Below, piece by piece: positions 1 to 8,602 of a stretch of 64,000 bases of DNA. Source of the stretch: RGIG8244 sp045639325 (GTDB taxonomy: Bacteria; Verrucomicrobiota; Lentisphaeria; Victivallales; UBA1829); the NCBI GenBank assembly GCA_045639325.1, contig JAZUCU010000058.1:62001-126000 (forward strand), read 5' to 3'. The notes beneath the pieces are model-generated. The model searched no databases, had not been told where the DNA came from, and saw only the letters and a program-made list of their open reading frames with translations. Positions within the stretch are counted from its first letter, which is position 1, and the number at the start of each line of letters is the position of its first letter. The position numbers and the translations under genes were made by a program.

Positions 1-995
1 ACGGCTTCATCATCGCCGCTGGGGAGAGAGACGACCTTCAACTTATCGCCATCGCCGTTGGCTGACCACAATTGTTTATCATAACGTTTTGAGTTGCCGG
101 CAATCACCGCGTTTGCGCTGCGGAGAATGTTGTTCGTTGACCGGTAATTCTGTTCCAGTTTGATGCGGACAGTACCGGGGAAAATATCGGGGAAGTCGAG
201 AATGTTGCTGATATCGGCACCACGCCACGCATAAATGCTCTGGTCGTCGTCACCCACCACGCAGAGGTTCGGCTTATCCCCGGCGAGGAGCTGGAGAAAA
301 CGGAACTGGGAAATGTTGGTATCCTGATACTCGTCGACCAGGAGATACTGGTATTTATCGCGCCAGGCCTTGAGAACGTCCGGATGCTCTTCGAAAATGC
401 GGACCGTCAACAGAAGCATGTCGTCAAAGTCGACCGTATTCTGCAATTCGAGCAGCTGCTGATAACGTTCATAAATCTCCGCAAATCTTTGTTCTTCCGG
501 CGTATTGTTGGCAGAAAGTGCATCTTTGGGTGAAATCATATTGTTTTTGCATCGGCCGATATAAGACTGAACGACGCCGGTGGGCATATCTTCTTTTGCA
601 TAACCGAATTCGGCAGCTGCCTGGCGGATGATGCTGGTCTGGTCGGAAGTGTCAGCAATGGAAAAATTACTGTCAAAATGTCCGGCTCTGTTAATGTCTT
701 TACGCAAGATTCTTCCGCAAATGGAGTGGAACGTTCCGAGGGTGACTTTCCGTGCCTGCTCGGCACCGATCATGCGCTCCATACGTTCGCGCATTTCGCT
801 TGCGGCTTTATTGGTAAAGGTAACGCCAAGAATATGTTGCGGCGGTATGCCCTGTGCAATCATGTAAGCAATACGTGCTGTAATCACGCGGGTTTTTCCG
901 GTACCTGCGCCTGCGAGGACGAGTAATGGGCCTTCGATGGTACTTGCGGCTTTGCGCTGTTCCGGATTCAATCCTTCCAAAATATGTTCGCTCAT
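1..995 (-). CDS. pcrA: UvrD/PcrA-type DNA helicase, N-terminal 331 residues (cut by window edge)
   Basis: Superfamily 1A 3'-5' DNA helicase, acting in nucleotide-excision and mismatch repair and in clearing replication forks. Visible in order: a Q-motif-like LNPEQRKA, Walker A GAGTGKT, TFTNKAASEM (motif Ia), Walker B with DEYQDTN, GDDDQSIYAWRGA (motif III) and LEQNYRST (motif IV). The frame runs off the left end of the window, so the C-terminal 2A/2B domains are not seen. The ATG at 995 follows an AGGAAAAGGA ribosome-binding site. The gene lies about 100 bases after the histidinol phosphatase gene on the same strand and may be co-transcribed from dnaA. UvrD, PcrA and Rep cannot be separated from the N-terminal half alone. 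Confidence 0.93.
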   Translation of the reverse strand, partial: MSEHILEGLNPEQRKAASTIEGPLLVLAGAGTGKTRVITARIAYMIAQGIPPQHILGVTFTNKAASEMRERMERMIGAEQARKVTLGTFHSICGRILRKDINRAGHFDSNFSIADTSDQTSIIRQAAAEFGYAKEDMPTGVVQSYIGRCKNNMISPKDALSANNTPEEQRFAEIYERYQQLLELQNTVDFDDMLLLTVRIFEEHPDVLKAWRDKYQYLLVDEYQDTNISQFRFLQLLAGDKPNLCVVGDDDQSIYAWRGADISNILDFPDIFPGTVRIKLEQNYRSTNNILRSANAVIAGNSKRYDKQLWSANGDGDKLKVVSLPSGDDEA

Positions 996-1096
996 GTAAT
1001 ATTCCTTTTCCTGTAATACTAAGGGTAATATAACACAAAGAACCCAATTTTAAAGATTATTTTTCAGAAAATAGGGAAAAATTTTGAGGAAAAAAA

Positions 1097-1918
1097 TTAA
1101 TGGAACGGCATTTCAATGGGATTGCCGTTTTTGAATGCATAAGCACAGGAATAACCTGCCGCTTCCGCCAGTTCAACCGCCTTGTCAAAATCCGCCGCAA
1201 TCTGTTCCGGCTTATGGGCATCGGACCCCAAAGTGATAGAGCATCCGCACTGACGCGCCAGTTTCAGCAATTCAAAAGAGGGATATTGTTCGCCGACCGG
1301 TTTCCGCCAGCCAGCGGTGTTGATTTCCACCATGATATTTTTTTCCGCACACAGTTCAAAGACGGAATACATTCTCTGGTTGACAACGGCCGCATCGGAA
1401 TGCCGGTAGCCGAATACTTTCAGCAAATCCGCATGGCCCAGAATATGGAATGGGAAGCCAGTGACGAATTCACACAGCATATCAAAGTACATGTTCCACA
1501 TGAAATCAACGCCGCATTCCAGAAATCTGGGCGTGTAATCCGGGTGATCCACCAGGAAGCTGTTAACGGTATGAATGGAACCGATAATATAGTCATAATT
1601 TTCCGGAAGGACAAAGTCCGCAACTTCTCTCATGCGTCCGGGAACGTAATCCATTTCGCAGGAGTAAAGCACTTCCGTGCCGGAACCTTCAGCACGCTTT
1701 TTCATGTCGGCGACGATCTGACGGTATTCGGGATATTGAAGCATCATCATTCTGCTTTCCTGATCGAATCCGTCAGGGCAGGGGAGATGGTCGGAGATTC
1801 CGTAATATTTCAAGCCTTTTGCAATGGCGGCATCGAGAAACTCTTCGGGCTGACCTGCGGCATGACCGCAAAGAAAGGTGTGGGTGTGCAAATCAGCGAA
1901 TTTTCCCGATTTCATCAT
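1097..1918 (-). CDS. hisK: PHP-domain histidinol-phosphatase (HisJ/HisK type)
   Basis: 273 residues, the usual size of the PHP-type histidinol-phosphatase that removes phosphate from L-histidinol phosphate in histidine biosynthesis. PHP metal-site motifs are all present: DLHTHTFLCGHA at the N-terminus, GISDHLPCP near residue 40, a CEMDYVPG segment, a GHADLLKVFG segment and SDAHKPEQI near the C-terminus. Its ATG overlaps the dnaA stop codon by four bases (ATGA), so translation is probably coupled to dnaA. No other histidine genes are in the window, so the physiological substrate is inferred from the family; other PHP phosphoesterases have similar motifs. Confidence 0.85.
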   Translation of the reverse strand: MMKSGKFADLHTHTFLCGHAAGQPEEFLDAAIAKGLKYYGISDHLPCPDGFDQESRMMMLQYPEYRQIVADMKKRAEGSGTEVLYSCEMDYVPGRMREVADFVLPENYDYIIGSIHTVNSFLVDHPDYTPRFLECGVDFMWNMYFDMLCEFVTGFPFHILGHADLLKVFGYRHSDAAVVNQRMYSVFELCAEKNIMVEINTAGWRKPVGEQYPSFELLKLARQCGCSITLGSDAHKPEQIAADFDKAVELAEAAGYSCAYAFKNGNPIEMPFH

Positions 1919-3309
1919 GATACAGGCTCCTCTACTTGTAAGCGATGCTGGATGGATGTCAATGCCCGTTTCATTTCTTCATTTCTGACGCAGGCATCTT
2001 CGACTTCTTTCACTGCATGAATCACCGTTGCATGATTGCGTCCGCCGAATGCCAGACCGATTTCTTTGTGAGAACAATTGGTCAATTTCCGGCTGAGATA
2101 CATTGCTATCATACGGGGTTCTGCAATATTTTTCGGGCGTTTAGACCCGGTGAGATCGTGAACGTGGAGACCGAAATGTTCCGCAACAGCCTTCTGAATG
2201 GCGTCGATGGAAACTGTTCTGTTTTCGGCTTCCTTATTAAGAATATCTGCCAACAGATTTTCGACCGTTTCGATTGTGATTTTTTCCTGCATGGCAGATG
2301 CGTAAATCTGCAGATGAAGGAGTGCTGACTTGAGCGGTCTGATATTGGAAGAAATCCGCTGTGCAATGAAGACCAGAATGGAATCATCCAGTTTCAAATG
2401 CATGGATTCCTGTTCCTGTTTCAGAATCGCCAGACGTGTTTCAAACAACGGCGGTGTGATCTGCGTTGTAACACCGGACTCGAAGCGGGAAACCAGACGG
2501 TTTTCCAGACCGGGAATTTCGGCAGGCGGTTTATCGGATGTCAGAATAATCTGTTTATTAGCATTATGTAATGTATTGAATGTATTGAAAAATTCTTCCT
2601 GCAAACCGGCTTTGCCGCTGAGAATGTGCACGTCGTCGATCAACAGCAAGTCCACATTACGGAAATGTTCGCGGAATTCAAAGTGGGTTTTGTTGCGCAT
2701 GGAATCGACGAATGCATTCAGGAAATCTTCGCAGGAGGTATAGCGGACAACGGCATTCGGGTTCCGGCGGATCACATCATTTGCCACAGCCTGAATCAGG
2801 TGAGTTTTGCCGAGACCGGGACCGCCATAGATGTACAACGGGTTGAATACGCCGGGATCTTTCGCGGCAGTTGCAGCGGCTGAATAAGCATAACGGTTGC
2901 CTTCGCCCACAACGAATGTTTCAAAAGTATGTCTTGCATGGCAATTTTCAGCGCAAACGTTTGCAACAGGGCGTTCGGGAGCTGCAGCCTTGGGTTCTTC
3001 GTGAACCGGGGCGAGCACTTCCGGTGCTTCCACTTCCGTATTGATCAGCTGAACCTGATGTCCGGCTTCAAATTCCAGATTATAAGATCTGCCGCAAACA
3101 CTGACGAGGGCATCATGAAGGAGATCGGCAAGGTTGTCCCGGATCCAGTCACCGAAGAATTCATCCGGCACCCCGAGGAGGAGTTTATCCTCTTCGATAC
3201 AGAGTGGAGTGATTTGAGAAAACCACTGCTCATAGGTGCTTTTCGAAGTCTTCTCCAAGAACTCACAGGATCGGCTCCAAAGCTCCGATATTTTCATTCC
3301 GTCCGACAT
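1915..3309 (-). CDS. dnaA: Chromosomal replication initiator DnaA
   Basis: 464 residues. The N-terminal domain I (about 1-90) is followed by a short linker and an AAA+ domain with Walker A GGPGLGKTH (about residue 165) and Walker B LLLIDDVHIL. The C-terminal DNA-binding domain IV carries the helix-turn-helix signature (KEIGLAFGGRNHATVIHA). DnaA binds 9-mer boxes at oriC and opens the duplex. The start at 3309 gives a complete domain I; an in-frame ATG four codons later (3297) is an alternative. The promoter is close upstream and its -35 lies inside a DnaA-box-like site. hisK and possibly pcrA follow on the same strand; dnaN and recF, frequent dnaA neighbours, are absent here. Confidence 0.98.
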   Translation of the reverse strand: MSDGMKISELWSRSCEFLEKTSKSTYEQWFSQITPLCIEEDKLLLGVPDEFFGDWIRDNLADLLHDALVSVCGRSYNLEFEAGHQVQLINTEVEAPEVLAPVHEEPKAAAPERPVANVCAENCHARHTFETFVVGEGNRYAYSAAATAAKDPGVFNPLYIYGGPGLGKTHLIQAVANDVIRRNPNAVVRYTSCEDFLNAFVDSMRNKTHFEFREHFRNVDLLLIDDVHILSGKAGLQEEFFNTFNTLHNANKQIILTSDKPPAEIPGLENRLVSRFESGVTTQITPPLFETRLAILKQEQESMHLKLDDSILVFIAQRISSNIRPLKSALLHLQIYASAMQEKITIETVENLLADILNKEAENRTVSIDAIQKAVAEHFGLHVHDLTGSKRPKNIAEPRMIAMYLSRKLTNCSHKEIGLAFGGRNHATVIHAVKEVEDACVRNEEMKRALTSIQHRLQVEEPVS

Positions 3310-3331
3310 AATTAACTGAATTATCCTATTT

Positions 3332-3359
3332 TATATACCAAATTTCCAAAACTTATCAA
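3332..3359 (-). promoter_or_regulatory. dnaA promoter with -35 inside a DnaA-box-like site
   Basis: On the minus strand TTGATA (3354-3359) and TATATA (3332-3337) are separated by 16 bases; TATAAA at 3330-3335 with 18 bases is an alternative -10. The -35 lies within TGTTGATAA (3353-3361), the complement of the DnaA-box-like TTATCAACA, which suggests DnaA represses its own gene. The dnaA start is about 22 bases downstream. Confidence 0.55.
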
Positions 3360-3436
3360 CACCGGGGAAATATACCGGCAAAGGCGATCTGCAGAAAGCA
3401 ATTTTATATATTCAAACTATAAGGTCTTATGAATAA

Positions 3437-3463
3437 AAAAAGAGGAGGTTTACTCCACTTTTT
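3437..3463. terminator. Hairpin with A and T tracts in the dnaA-nagA interval
   Basis: An 11-base stem (AAAAAGAGGAG with CTCCACTTTTT, one mismatch) closes a 5-base loop, with T-rich ends in both directions. It resembles a bidirectional intrinsic terminator, although no gene ends here. It may isolate dnaA from transcripts arising to the right, end a small RNA, or be part of the origin. Confidence 0.4.
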
Positions 3464-3600
3464 GTTTCTCGTTTCGAGCACAATTTGAATTCAAAATCTG
3501 CCGTTCGCAGCCTTTGAATAACTTTACAGCCAAAACCGCAAAAAGTCAAGTCGGAATTGAAAAATACCCTACTTTTTTTTGCCTGTTTACAACCTATGAT

Positions 3601-3661
3601 TTATCAATAAGATACAGGGGTGATCTTTGTTTTGTTAACAAGTTATTAACATTTATCAACA
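3601..3661 (+). promoter_or_regulatory. Cluster of three DnaA-box-like 9-mers
   Basis: TTATCAATA (3601-3609), TTATTAACA (3643-3651) and TTATCAACA (3653-3661) are all on the plus strand; the last two are adjacent with one base between them. They sit beside an AT-rich stretch, as expected of an origin unwinding region. Confidence 0.45.
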
Positions 3662-3773
3662 CTCCACCCCTGTTTTTTTTCGAAAAAATGCACATCATTC
3701 GCACTTTTGGAATTGAAATATTCATTTTTGAGTGCATATTATGGATATAGTCAAAACTGGAGATGGTTTATTT

Positions 3774-4970
3774 ATGGTGAAGAACCGAACTTTATTTCTG
3801 TTGGATTATTGTCTGACTCCTTATGACAAGATCACAACCTGCGGTATATTATGTGAAAAAGGCAAGATCATTGCCACTGGCGGTGCCTCTGCTTTCGCAT
3901 TGGATGAAGAAGGATTGGAAGTCATTGAACTGAAAAATGCTTATGCCATCCCCGGGTTGATCGACAGTCACATCCACGGAATCGGCATGGCGGATTCCGC
4001 CGATGCTTCCAAAGGTGCACGCCCGCTGCATGAAATGAGTAAACTGCTTGCACAGCATGGGGTAACAACGTTCTGCCCGACTCTTGTTTCTTTGCCGGAG
4101 AAAGATATGCTTTCCGCAGTGGAAAACCTTGTCCGTGAGATCGAAGAAGGCTGTCCCATGGCGGATACCTGCGGGATTCACCTGGAAGGTCCGTTTCTGA
4201 ATCCCAATAAACGCGGATCCCAGAAAGCGGAAAATATCCGCCCCGTCGACCTCGGGTTTGCACGGGAGCTGATTCAGGCGGGGAAACATCATATCCGTCT
4301 GATGACCTTTGCGCCGGAATTGGAACACTCTATAGAATTGGTGGAATTGCTTCTGGAAAACGGAATCATTCCTTCCATGGGCCACAGTGAAGCGACAGAA
4401 AAGGAAACTCTTGACTGTGTCGATGCCGGTGTGCGCCGCTGTACTTATGTATTTAATGGTATGCCGCCTCTGAATCATCGCGAAATCAGTTTGACAACGG
4501 TGGCTTTGACCGATGACCGGATCAGTGTGGAATTGATTGCGGATGGTATCCATGTTACGCCGCGTATGATGGATCTTGTACATCGCAGCAAGCCCCAGGG
4601 AAAATTGATCGGGATCAGCAATTCCGTTGTCCCTGCCGATACCGCGGCCCGTGCCGCCAATGATGTTGTGGATACGACTCCGCGCATTATCCGCAGTGCT
4701 GACGGGCGAATCATCGGTTCCACTTTGACTCTGGAACATTCCTGGCATCATCTTGTACAATATGCCAAAATGCCGGTGGAAGAAGCCGCCGCATGTCTTA
4801 CTATCAACCCCGCACGGGACTTGGGATTGATCACCCGCGGTGAACTTTTCCCCGGTCGCCGGGCAGATATAACCGTCTTTGATACAAATACACACGAAGT
4901 CCGCATGACCGTTTCACGCGGTAACGTTGTATATGAAAAAACTTGTGAAGGAACGATACACAGAAAATGA
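3774..4970 (+). CDS. nagA: N-acetylglucosamine-6-phosphate deacetylase
   Basis: 398 residues from ATG 3774, which has GGAG eleven bases upstream; GTG 3732 and ATG 3741 are in-frame alternatives without a ribosome-binding site. NagA removes acetate from GlcNAc-6-P for amino-sugar catabolism and cell-wall recycling. Amidohydrolase features: PGLIDSHIHG metal motif after the first strands, GIHLEGPFLNPNKRG with the conserved Glu, GHSEA and FNGMPPLNHR motifs, and a DGIHV motif. The C-terminus returns to the small beta-sandwich (GRRADITVFD). Its TGA overlaps the next ATG (ATGA). No nagB or PTS gene is adjacent. Confidence 0.93.
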   Translation: MVKNRTLFLLDYCLTPYDKITTCGILCEKGKIIATGGASAFALDEEGLEVIELKNAYAIPGLIDSHIHGIGMADSADASKGARPLHEMSKLLAQHGVTTFCPTLVSLPEKDMLSAVENLVREIEEGCPMADTCGIHLEGPFLNPNKRGSQKAENIRPVDLGFARELIQAGKHHIRLMTFAPELEHSIELVELLLENGIIPSMGHSEATEKETLDCVDAGVRRCTYVFNGMPPLNHREISLTTVALTDDRISVELIADGIHVTPRMMDLVHRSKPQGKLIGISNSVVPADTAARAANDVVDTTPRIIRSADGRIIGSTLTLEHSWHHLVQYAKMPVEEAAACLTINPARDLGLITRGELFPGRRADITVFDTNTHEVRMTVSRGNVVYEKTCEGTIHRK

Positions 4971-5830
4971 ACAATCAGGAAAAACATTATATTCTTCTCG
5001 ATTCCGGCAACTGCCGTAAACTGGAACAGGCTGGCCCTTACCGTATTATCCGGCCCGCACTCAATGCTTTCTGGCCTCCGACTCTGCCCGAAAAAGAATG
5101 GCAGAAAGCGGATGCTACTTTTGAACGGGAAAGTACCGGCGGCGGCATCTGGAGCTGGAAGGTCCGTCAACCCGGCGAAGGCGACTGGTCCGTACGTTGG
5201 GGCGGGGTGAACCTGATGGTCAAGCCGACTCAATTTGGTCATCTCGGTTTCTTTGCGGAACAGGCCGGTAACTGGCAGTGGCTCCGGGAACAGACAAAAC
5301 GTCTCGGTAAAGATGCCCGCACTTTGAACTTGTTTGCTTATTCCGGCGGGGCAACCATTGCCATGGCACAGGGTGGGGCGGATGTGACTCATCTGGATGC
5401 CTCCAAAGGAATTATCGAATGGGCAAAGCGCAATCAGCAGTTGAATCCGGAAACCAAAGACCGCATCCGCTGGATTTGTGACGATGCCATGAAATTTGTG
5501 GCAAGAGAAGAACGGCGCGGTAAAAAATATCAGGGTATTGTTCTTGACCCGCCCAGTTTCGGGCGCGGTGCCCAGGGGCAGGTCTGGAAGATTGAAACCG
5601 GTATTCAGAGCCTTCTGGAATCCTGCCGGGCAATTCTGGATCTTTCCAAACCTTGTTTCATTCTCCTTTCCTGTCACTCTCAGGGGTTCTCGCCCATGTC
5701 ACTGGAACGGATCTGTCACGAAGTCTTTGCCAAGGATGGCGGCAGATTTGAAACCGGTGAAATGAGCATTCCGGAACAGACCGGGAAAGCCCTGCCTGCC
5801 GGGTTGAATGTCCGTTTTGTAAAAGATTGA
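4967..5830 (+). CDS. Class I SAM-dependent methyltransferase, RlmI/RlmK-like without PUA domain
   Basis: 287 residues. The Rossmann methyltransferase core shows TLNLFAYSGGATIAMA (SAM-binding motif I), HLDAS (motif II), and VLDPPSFGRG (motif IV), the DPPxF signature of the RlmI family that methylates a cytosine of 23S rRNA. RlmI proteins have an N-terminal PUA domain and about 390-400 residues; this one starts with a beta-rich segment of about 90 residues instead, resembling the shorter RlmI-like methyltransferases. rRNA is the likely substrate, but the exact base is unknown. Translationally coupled to nagA, and seven bases before the symporter gene. Confidence 0.8.
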   Translation: MNNQEKHYILLDSGNCRKLEQAGPYRIIRPALNAFWPPTLPEKEWQKADATFERESTGGGIWSWKVRQPGEGDWSVRWGGVNLMVKPTQFGHLGFFAEQAGNWQWLREQTKRLGKDARTLNLFAYSGGATIAMAQGGADVTHLDASKGIIEWAKRNQQLNPETKDRIRWICDDAMKFVAREERRGKKYQGIVLDPPSFGRGAQGQVWKIETGIQSLLESCRAILDLSKPCFILLSCHSQGFSPMSLERICHEVFAKDGGRFETGEMSIPEQTGKALPAGLNVRFVKD

Positions 5831-5837
5831 CACCTTT

Positions 5838-7376
5838 ATGGCAAACAGTTCCACATTGTTTGAACATTTATCCATTCCCGCTCCGGCTCTCTGGGGCGGG
5901 ATAGTTTTTTATATCGCCGTTGTCCTTGCAATCGGAATCTTTGCCGGCCGCAAAGTCCGCAATATGAGTGATTTTATTGTCGCGGGCAGACGTCTGACTT
6001 TGCTGCCTGCCATCGGAACCCTTCTCGCCACCTGGTTTGGCGCGGGGACGTGTATCGGTATTGCGGCATCGGTGTACAAAGGCGGAATCCATTCCGTGAT
6101 TGCCGACCCCTTTGCCGTCACACTCTGTCTGATTCTTGCCGGTTTGTTTCTGACCGGGGTTTTACGGCGGATGAACTGCATGACGGTGACGGATATCATT
6201 CATCAGCATTACGGAAAGACGGCGGGGATTTATGCGTCTCTTTGGATGATTCCTGCATACGTCGGGCTGCTCAGTGCTCAGATCCTTGGCGTGGGGACAG
6301 TACTGCATCTGCTTTTGGGGTGGAATTTGATTGTTTCCCAACTGGTTGCCGCATTGGTTATTCTGATTTATACCACTGCGGGTGGAATGTGGGCTGTTAC
6401 GTTGACGGATCAGGTGCAGATCGTGTTGATTCTGATCGGTTTGTTCCTGATTGTACCGGGGGCGGTCAGTGAAGCCGGTGGATTCAAGGCGATATTCTGT
6501 AATCCGGAAGTGAATTATTCCATTCTGCCATCCGCCGTGGAAAAATCCTCTTTTTCGGGGATGGTCAACTACAGCGGAAACTGGTTGATTATGGGCTTGG
6601 GCTGCATTGTGGGGCAGGATCTTCTGCAGCGGACTCTTGCCTGTAAAGATGAGCGGACTGCCCGGAGCAGTACCTTGATAACTGCATTTTTATATTTTGC
6701 CGTGGCTTTTGTGCCCTTATTGATCGGGCTGGCGGCGAAGATTCTTCTGCCGAAATGGGGCATCACGGCGGAGGTCATGGGGAGCGACTTTGAAAATCAG
6801 GTCATGCCCCGTATTGCGGCGGGAGTTCTCGGACCCATCAGTCCGGTTCTGTTGATTCTGTTTCTCGGAGCGTTGATTTCTGCGATCATGAGTACGGCGG
6901 ACAGCTGTCTTCTTGCGGCATCCAGCCTGTTGACCCGGAATGTGATCCAGCCTTTATGCCCATCGGTGCCGGATCATAAATTATTAATGTATACGCGGAT
7001 CATCACGGTCTTTTTTGTAATTTTTGCCACTTGTTTGTCTCTGATGGCAGAAAGTGTCTATGCGTTGATGATCAGTGCCTCTGCGTCCCAATTGGTGATC
7101 GTGCTGATTCCGGTCTTTGCGGCAGTCTACCTGCCATCTGTGAAACGGGATGCCATCTGGTGCAGTATGATTGCGGGAACATTGGTCTGGCTGGGCTATC
7201 TTCTTTATAAAGGATGTGTGTTTGAGGGAACGCTCTTTGCCTTTTTCCGTTCATCCACCTTCCAATACGAATTGACTAACGGTTCCGTCTATGGTTTTCT
7301 TGCCGCCATCGCCGGATTATTGGCTGGTTTTATTAAACATACAATTCAGCATCGGTACGTTTATTTCCATAAATAA
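5838..7376 (+). CDS. Sodium:solute symporter (SSS family)
   Basis: 512 residues with about 13 hydrophobic helices, the size and layout of the SSS family, which couples solute uptake to sodium entry at the inner membrane. Family features include MSDFIVAGRRL after the first helix, a LLATWFGAGTCIG segment with small residues, and the helix carrying LISAIMSTADSCLLAASS, the SSS sodium-site region. The substrate (sugar, sialic acid, proline, pantothenate and others in the family) cannot be read from sequence; the place behind nagA allows a sugar derivative but does not prove it. The 3' end overlaps the convergent repeat-protein gene by 16 bases. Confidence 0.85.
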   Translation: MANSSTLFEHLSIPAPALWGGIVFYIAVVLAIGIFAGRKVRNMSDFIVAGRRLTLLPAIGTLLATWFGAGTCIGIAASVYKGGIHSVIADPFAVTLCLILAGLFLTGVLRRMNCMTVTDIIHQHYGKTAGIYASLWMIPAYVGLLSAQILGVGTVLHLLLGWNLIVSQLVAALVILIYTTAGGMWAVTLTDQVQIVLILIGLFLIVPGAVSEAGGFKAIFCNPEVNYSILPSAVEKSSFSGMVNYSGNWLIMGLGCIVGQDLLQRTLACKDERTARSSTLITAFLYFAVAFVPLLIGLAAKILLPKWGITAEVMGSDFENQVMPRIAAGVLGPISPVLLILFLGALISAIMSTADSCLLAASSLLTRNVIQPLCPSVPDHKLLMYTRIITVFFVIFATCLSLMAESVYALMISASASQLVIVLIPVFAAVYLPSVKRDAIWCSMIAGTLVWLGYLLYKGCVFEGTLFAFFRSSTFQYELTNGSVYGFLAAIAGLLAGFIKHTIQHRYVYFHK

Positions 7377-8602
7377 CCGGATGCATTGCAATTTGTACAA
7401 GTTATTGATTTGTATATGTTGCCATAAGAACATGCCGAACATTTGCGAGTCTGTATTATTTTTCCGTTCGTGTTGCAGCTGGAGCAGTTGCTTGTTGATG
7501 TAACAAAGCCTGTCCAACTGCAATAAGTGCACAAGAGGCTGCCGTATAATACTTTCCCGTCTTTGCAGTTCGGCATTCTACAGTAAACCATTCCATTTCC
7601 ACCGCAATTGAAACAAGTAATTATGCCTTGATTCGCACATGCGTTACACGGTATATACCCATAGGGGGAACGAAAACCTCTTGCTCCATTGCATGCCATA
7701 CAGGGCATCATATGACGTCCCTGTGCATTATATCTTGCCCGCACATTTGCACATTTTTGTTTCGGTTGACCGCCGCAATTCAAACAGGTTCCGTAATTTT
7801 CAATTTCCTTTTTTCCCTTGCAATGGGAACAGAGTGTTGTTCTTGAGATAGTACCATTGCCAGCGCAAGTACGGCATTTTATTTCTTTTTTGATGTTGCC
7901 TGTTCCGGAACAGTATTGACATTCTATTGACTGCTGGACCTGTTTATTTCCTTTACATTTTTGACAGGTTGTTTTGTAAAGCCATTGTCCTTCGGTATAG
8001 GATGCTTTTCTTTTTCCATCATAGGATAACTCTCCCGGATTCCATTTTATTCCATCATTACCATTCCATACATATCCGGGAACGGAGCTTTCCCAAATTC
8101 CGGGAGTTGTACTTGCTTTCAAAGCCTGGTTGCGGGGATGAGAGATTCCCGGATTCCATTTTATTCCGTTGTTGCCATCCCATACATATCCGGGTGTGGT
8201 ACTTTTCCACATGTCAGGAGTTGTACTTGCTTTGAGAGTTGAATTTTGAGGATGAGTTGTTCCCGGTTCCCACTTTATTCCGTTGGAGCCATTCCATTTA
8301 TAACCGGGTTTGATACTGTCCCAAACACCGGGAGTTGTACTTGCTTTCAAAAACTGGTTGCGGGGATGAGAGATTCCCGGACTCCATCTTATTCCATTGT
8401 CGCCATCCCATACATATCCGGGAGTCATGCATTCCCATATTTCAGGCGCTGTAGAGGCTCTCAATGCTGAATTTTGAGAATGGATCATGCCAGCTTTCCA
8501 CTTTATTCCATTGTCGCCATCCCATACATATCCGGGCTTTATACATACCCAAACATCGGGATTTTTACTTGCTTTCAACATTCTGTTTTGAGAGTGAATC
8601 AT
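7361..8602 (-). CDS. 38-residue WDG/WNPG repeats plus Cys-rich DnaJ-like zinc-finger tail (downstream half of an interrupted kinase gene)
   Basis: From the first possible start (8602) this is 413 residues; the open frame extends back to 8671, directly behind the TAA that ends the kinase, in the same frame. Five complete 38-residue repeats occupy about residues 1-190, each with a (M/I)(I/S)H(S/P) start, a central P-x-x-W, then PGYVWDG and GI(K/R)W(N/S/K/E)(P/A)G. The rest holds twelve CxxC pairs and one CxxxxC, spaced like the CxxCxGxG zinc modules of DnaJ (CQKCKGN, CQYCSGTG, CRTCAGNG, CFNCGGNG). The ATG at 8602 lacks a spaced ribosome-binding site, so independent translation is doubtful. Probably the extracytoplasmic part of one protein with the kinase. 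Confidence 0.75.
   Translation of the reverse strand: MIHSQNRMLKASKNPDVWVCIKPGYVWDGDNGIKWKAGMIHSQNSALRASTAPEIWECMTPGYVWDGDNGIRWSPGISHPRNQFLKASTTPGVWDSIKPGYKWNGSNGIKWEPGTTHPQNSTLKASTTPDMWKSTTPGYVWDGNNGIKWNPGISHPRNQALKASTTPGIWESSVPGYVWNGNDGIKWNPGELSYDGKRKASYTEGQWLYKTTCQKCKGNKQVQQSIECQYCSGTGNIKKEIKCRTCAGNGTISRTTLCSHCKGKKEIENYGTCLNCGGQPKQKCANVRARYNAQGRHMMPCMACNGARGFRSPYGYIPCNACANQGIITCFNCGGNGMVYCRMPNCKDGKVLYGSLLCTYCSWTGFVTSTSNCSSCNTNGKIIQTRKCSACSYGNIYKSITCTNCNASGYLWK

Larger units (their letters stand above)
3310..3773. other. Intergenic region between dnaA and nagA, candidate replication origin
   Basis: A 464-base stretch without a convincing gene. It is AT-rich and contains TTATCAACA at 3353-3361, TTATCAATA at 3601-3609, TTATTAACA at 3643-3651 and TTATCAACA at 3653-3661, each one or two changes from the DnaA box TTATCCACA. 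It also holds the dnaA promoter and a strong hairpin (3437-3463). The position next to dnaA and the AT-rich tract around 3570-3670 fit an oriC, which is commonly adjacent to dnaA. This is inference; strand-skew data would decide. A 78-codon open frame here (3514-3750) has no coding character. Confidence 0.5.

Noticed and set aside
3514..3750. Small open frame in the dnaA-nagA gap
   Set aside because: AT-rich composition, no ribosome-binding site, and it overlaps the DnaA-box-like cluster.
8375..8602. Independent start of the repeat protein at ATG 8602
   Set aside because: The ATG is simply position 1 of repeat unit 2 and has no spaced ribosome-binding site; kept as the annotated boundary only because no better start exists.
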